From contig CADBMG010000022.1 of the NCBI GenBank assembly GCA_902795745.1, positions 1-14,746 of the forward strand: a stretch of 14,746 bases of DNA, given 5' to 3'. Origin of the DNA: an uncultured Pseudomonadota bacterium (GTDB taxonomy: Bacteria > Pseudomonadota > Alphaproteobacteria > RF32 > CAG-239). The first letter of the stretch is position 1, and each line of letters begins with the position of its first letter. Under the pieces are notes generated by a model that was given only the letters and a program-made list of their open reading frames with translations, was not told the DNA's origin and searched no databases. Position numbers and translations under genes: made by a program. Of the stretch, positions 13,206 to 14,746 are shown piece by piece.

Positions 13206-14746
13206 GCTTTATTGATCTTATGCTCTTTTTGAGTTTTACCGAACTTAACAGCGGCCTGTGCTGCTGCCAAGCGTGCTACCGGTACACGGAATGGTGAGCA
13301 AGAAACATAATCCAAACCGCATTGTTGGAAGAACTCTATTGATTTCGGATCGCCACCATGTTCACCGCATACACCTAAGAGTAATTCCGGATTGGTTTGA
13401 CGACCGTATTCGCAAGCGCGACGAACGAGTTTACCAACACCATCAACATCAATTGATGCAAACGGATCGGCAACGTAAATACCTTTTGAACGGTAGCAGT
13501 CCAAAATAGCACCTGTATCGTCACGGCTCATGCCTAATGTTGTTTGCGTCAAGTCGTTGGTACCGAAGCCGAAGAATGCTGCTGATGCGGCAATTTCTTC
13601 AGCCATTAAAGCGGCACGTGGTAATTCAATCATTGTACCAACTTCGTACTCAATGCTTTTGCCTTTTTCAGCAAAAATCTTTTGAGCAGTGGTATCAATA
13701 ATATTCTTAACAATATCCAATTCTTTCTTTGAACCGATCAACGGAACTTCGATTTCCGGCGTTACCTTCACGCCCTCATCACGGCATTCCATTGCTGCTT
13801 CAAGAATTGCACTGGTTTGCATTTCGCAAATTTCCGGATATGTCACGGCCAAACGGCAACCACGGTGACCAAGCATCGGGTTCATTTCATGCAAAGCATT
13901 TGAACGAGTCTTAACTTCGGTCAAGGTTTTACCCATTTTATCAGCCAATTCTTGCATTTCAGCATCAGTATGCGGTAAAAATTCATGAAGAGGCGGATCA
14001 AGTAAACGAATTACAACAGGAAAACCATTCATTGTACGATACAATTCTTTGAAGTCTTCTTTTTGATAAGGCAACAAACGAGACAAAGCCTCACGGCGAC
14101 CTGCTTCATCATCAGACAAAATCATTGTACGCATATCAGAAATACGTTTAGCATCAAAGAACATATGTTCTGTGCGTGCCAAACCAATGCCCTCAGCACC
14201 GAATTCCAGTGCTTGTTTAGCATCAGCAGGGGTTTCGGCATTAGCGCGAACATGCATGGTGCGAATCGCATCAACCCAGCTCATGAATGTACCGAAGTTA
14301 CCGGAGTTTGTGTCAGCCTTAACAGTAGGTACAGCTCCTTCAATGATTTGACCTTTTCCACCATCAAGAGATACCCAATCGCCTTCTTTAATAACCGAAC
14401 CAGATTTGGTTGACATTGTTTTAGAAGCATAATCAATTGTAATATCTGTTGAGCCAGAAACGCAAGGAGTACCCATACCGCGGGCAACAACAGCAGCGTG
14501 CGATGTCATACCGCCACGAGCTGTAATAACACCCTGAGATGCGTGCATACCACCAATATCTTCCGGAGAAGTTTCGTTACGGATTAAGATAACTTTTTCA
14601 CCTTTAGCAGCCCAAGCTTCAGCATCTTCCGCACAGAAAACAGCGCGACCGACAGCAGCACCAGGAGATGCCGGTAAACCGGTAGCAATAACTTTTTTAT
14701 TGGCTTTAGGATCAAGCATTGGGTGCAATAACTGATCTAATTGGTC
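13199..14746 (-). CDS. ppdK: Pyruvate, phosphate dikinase, C-terminal part (cut by window edge)
   Basis: PPDK (EC 2.7.9.1) interconverts pyruvate, ATP and phosphate with phosphoenolpyruvate, AMP and pyrophosphate, linking glycolysis and gluconeogenesis in the cytoplasm. The frame is open to the right edge, giving the last 515 of a usual 870-890 residues; the N-terminal ATP-grasp domain is outside. The visible part opens with DQLDQLLHPMLDP, then the swivelling phosphohistidine domain with GGMTSHAAVVARGMG, whose His (codon 14500-14498) carries the phosphate. The C-terminal TIM-barrel PEP/pyruvate domain follows, with GLARTEHMFF, GTNDLTQTTLGMSRDD and GVCGEHGGDP, whose Cys is the proton donor. 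The His-to-Cys distance (377 residues) matches known PPDK. The TTG at 14728 is internal, not a start. Hairpins at 13117-13205 lie at its 3' end. Confidence 0.98.
   Translation of the reverse strand, partial: DQLDQLLHPMLDPKANKKVIATGLPASPGAAVGRAVFCAEDAEAWAAKGEKVILIRNETSPEDIGGMHASQGVITARGGMTSHAAVVARGMGTPCVSGSTDITIDYASKTMSTKSGSVIKEGDWVSLDGGKGQIIEGAVPTVKADTNSGNFGTFMSWVDAIRTMHVRANAETPADAKQALEFGAEGIGLARTEHMFFDAKRISDMRTMILSDDEAGRREALSRLLPYQKEDFKELYRTMNGFPVVIRLLDPPLHEFLPHTDAEMQELADKMGKTLTEVKTRSNALHEMNPMLGHRGCRLAVTYPEICEMQTSAILEAAMECRDEGVKVTPEIEVPLIGSKKELDIVKNIIDTTAQKIFAEKGKSIEYEVGTMIELPRAALMAEEIAASAAFFGFGTNDLTQTTLGMSRDDTGAILDCYRSKGIYVADPFASIDVDGVGKLVRRACEYGRQTNPELLLGVCGEHGGDPKSIEFFQQCGLDYVSCSPFRVPVARLAAAQAAVKFGKTQKEHKINKAA

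Noticed and set aside
14700..14728. TTG at 14728 as the start of ppdK
   Set aside because: The frame is open upstream to the window edge (DQLDQL), and a complete PPDK needs about 370 more N-terminal residues.

Overview
The window looks like chromosome from a low-GC alphaproteobacterium. I infer this from the A+T-rich sequence and codon use, from the mixture of housekeeping genes (argS, ileS, aspS, rnd, ppdK), and from a degenerate palindrome of the CATTGCGA...GGCAATCTC type, which resembles repeats I associate with Rickettsiales-like and related alphaproteobacteria. The assignment is tentative; there is no rRNA or ribosomal protein here to settle it. There are no tRNA genes, CRISPR arrays or complete insertion sequences.

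Layout. The left edge (1-212, minus) is the start of an unrecognised gene. A small lipoprotein gene and argS follow on the plus strand, 15 bases apart (265-2358). Next is a self-contained unit at 2413-2880: a perfect consensus sigma-70 promoter, a 118-residue orphan gene without a Shine-Dalgarno site and with higher GC than its neighbours, and a bidirectional terminator. A Gfo/Idh/MocA oxidoreductase gene (minus, 2904-3929) closes the left part. The 870 bases between it and ileS hold a predicted plus-strand structured RNA of about 285 nt ending in a terminator (4087-4370), then a decayed small gene (4394-4704) and the ileS 3' hairpin. ileS (minus, 4803-7895) is of the type-2, eukaryote-like class. 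Its roughly 145-base leader encodes a 14-codon peptide with its own Shine-Dalgarno site, ending Ile-Gln-Ile-Ile-Ile-Pro. The last three isoleucine codons overlap a hairpin, which is the arrangement of ribosome-mediated attenuation.

An HxlR-type regulator (8184-8528, plus) lies divergent from ileS and has a perfect 10-bp dyad just upstream of its promoter. aspS (minus) and rnd (plus) are divergent at about 10.6 kb. rnd ends at a strong bidirectional terminator shared with an orphan 366-residue gene (minus). The right edge is the C-terminal part of pyruvate, phosphate dikinase (minus), cut by the window.

Three aminoacyl-tRNA synthetases lie within 10 kb but in separate transcription units. The parts most worth a second look are the proposed ileS leader peptide and attenuator, the unassigned structured RNA with its decayed downstream gene, and the atypical 2413-2880 cassette.
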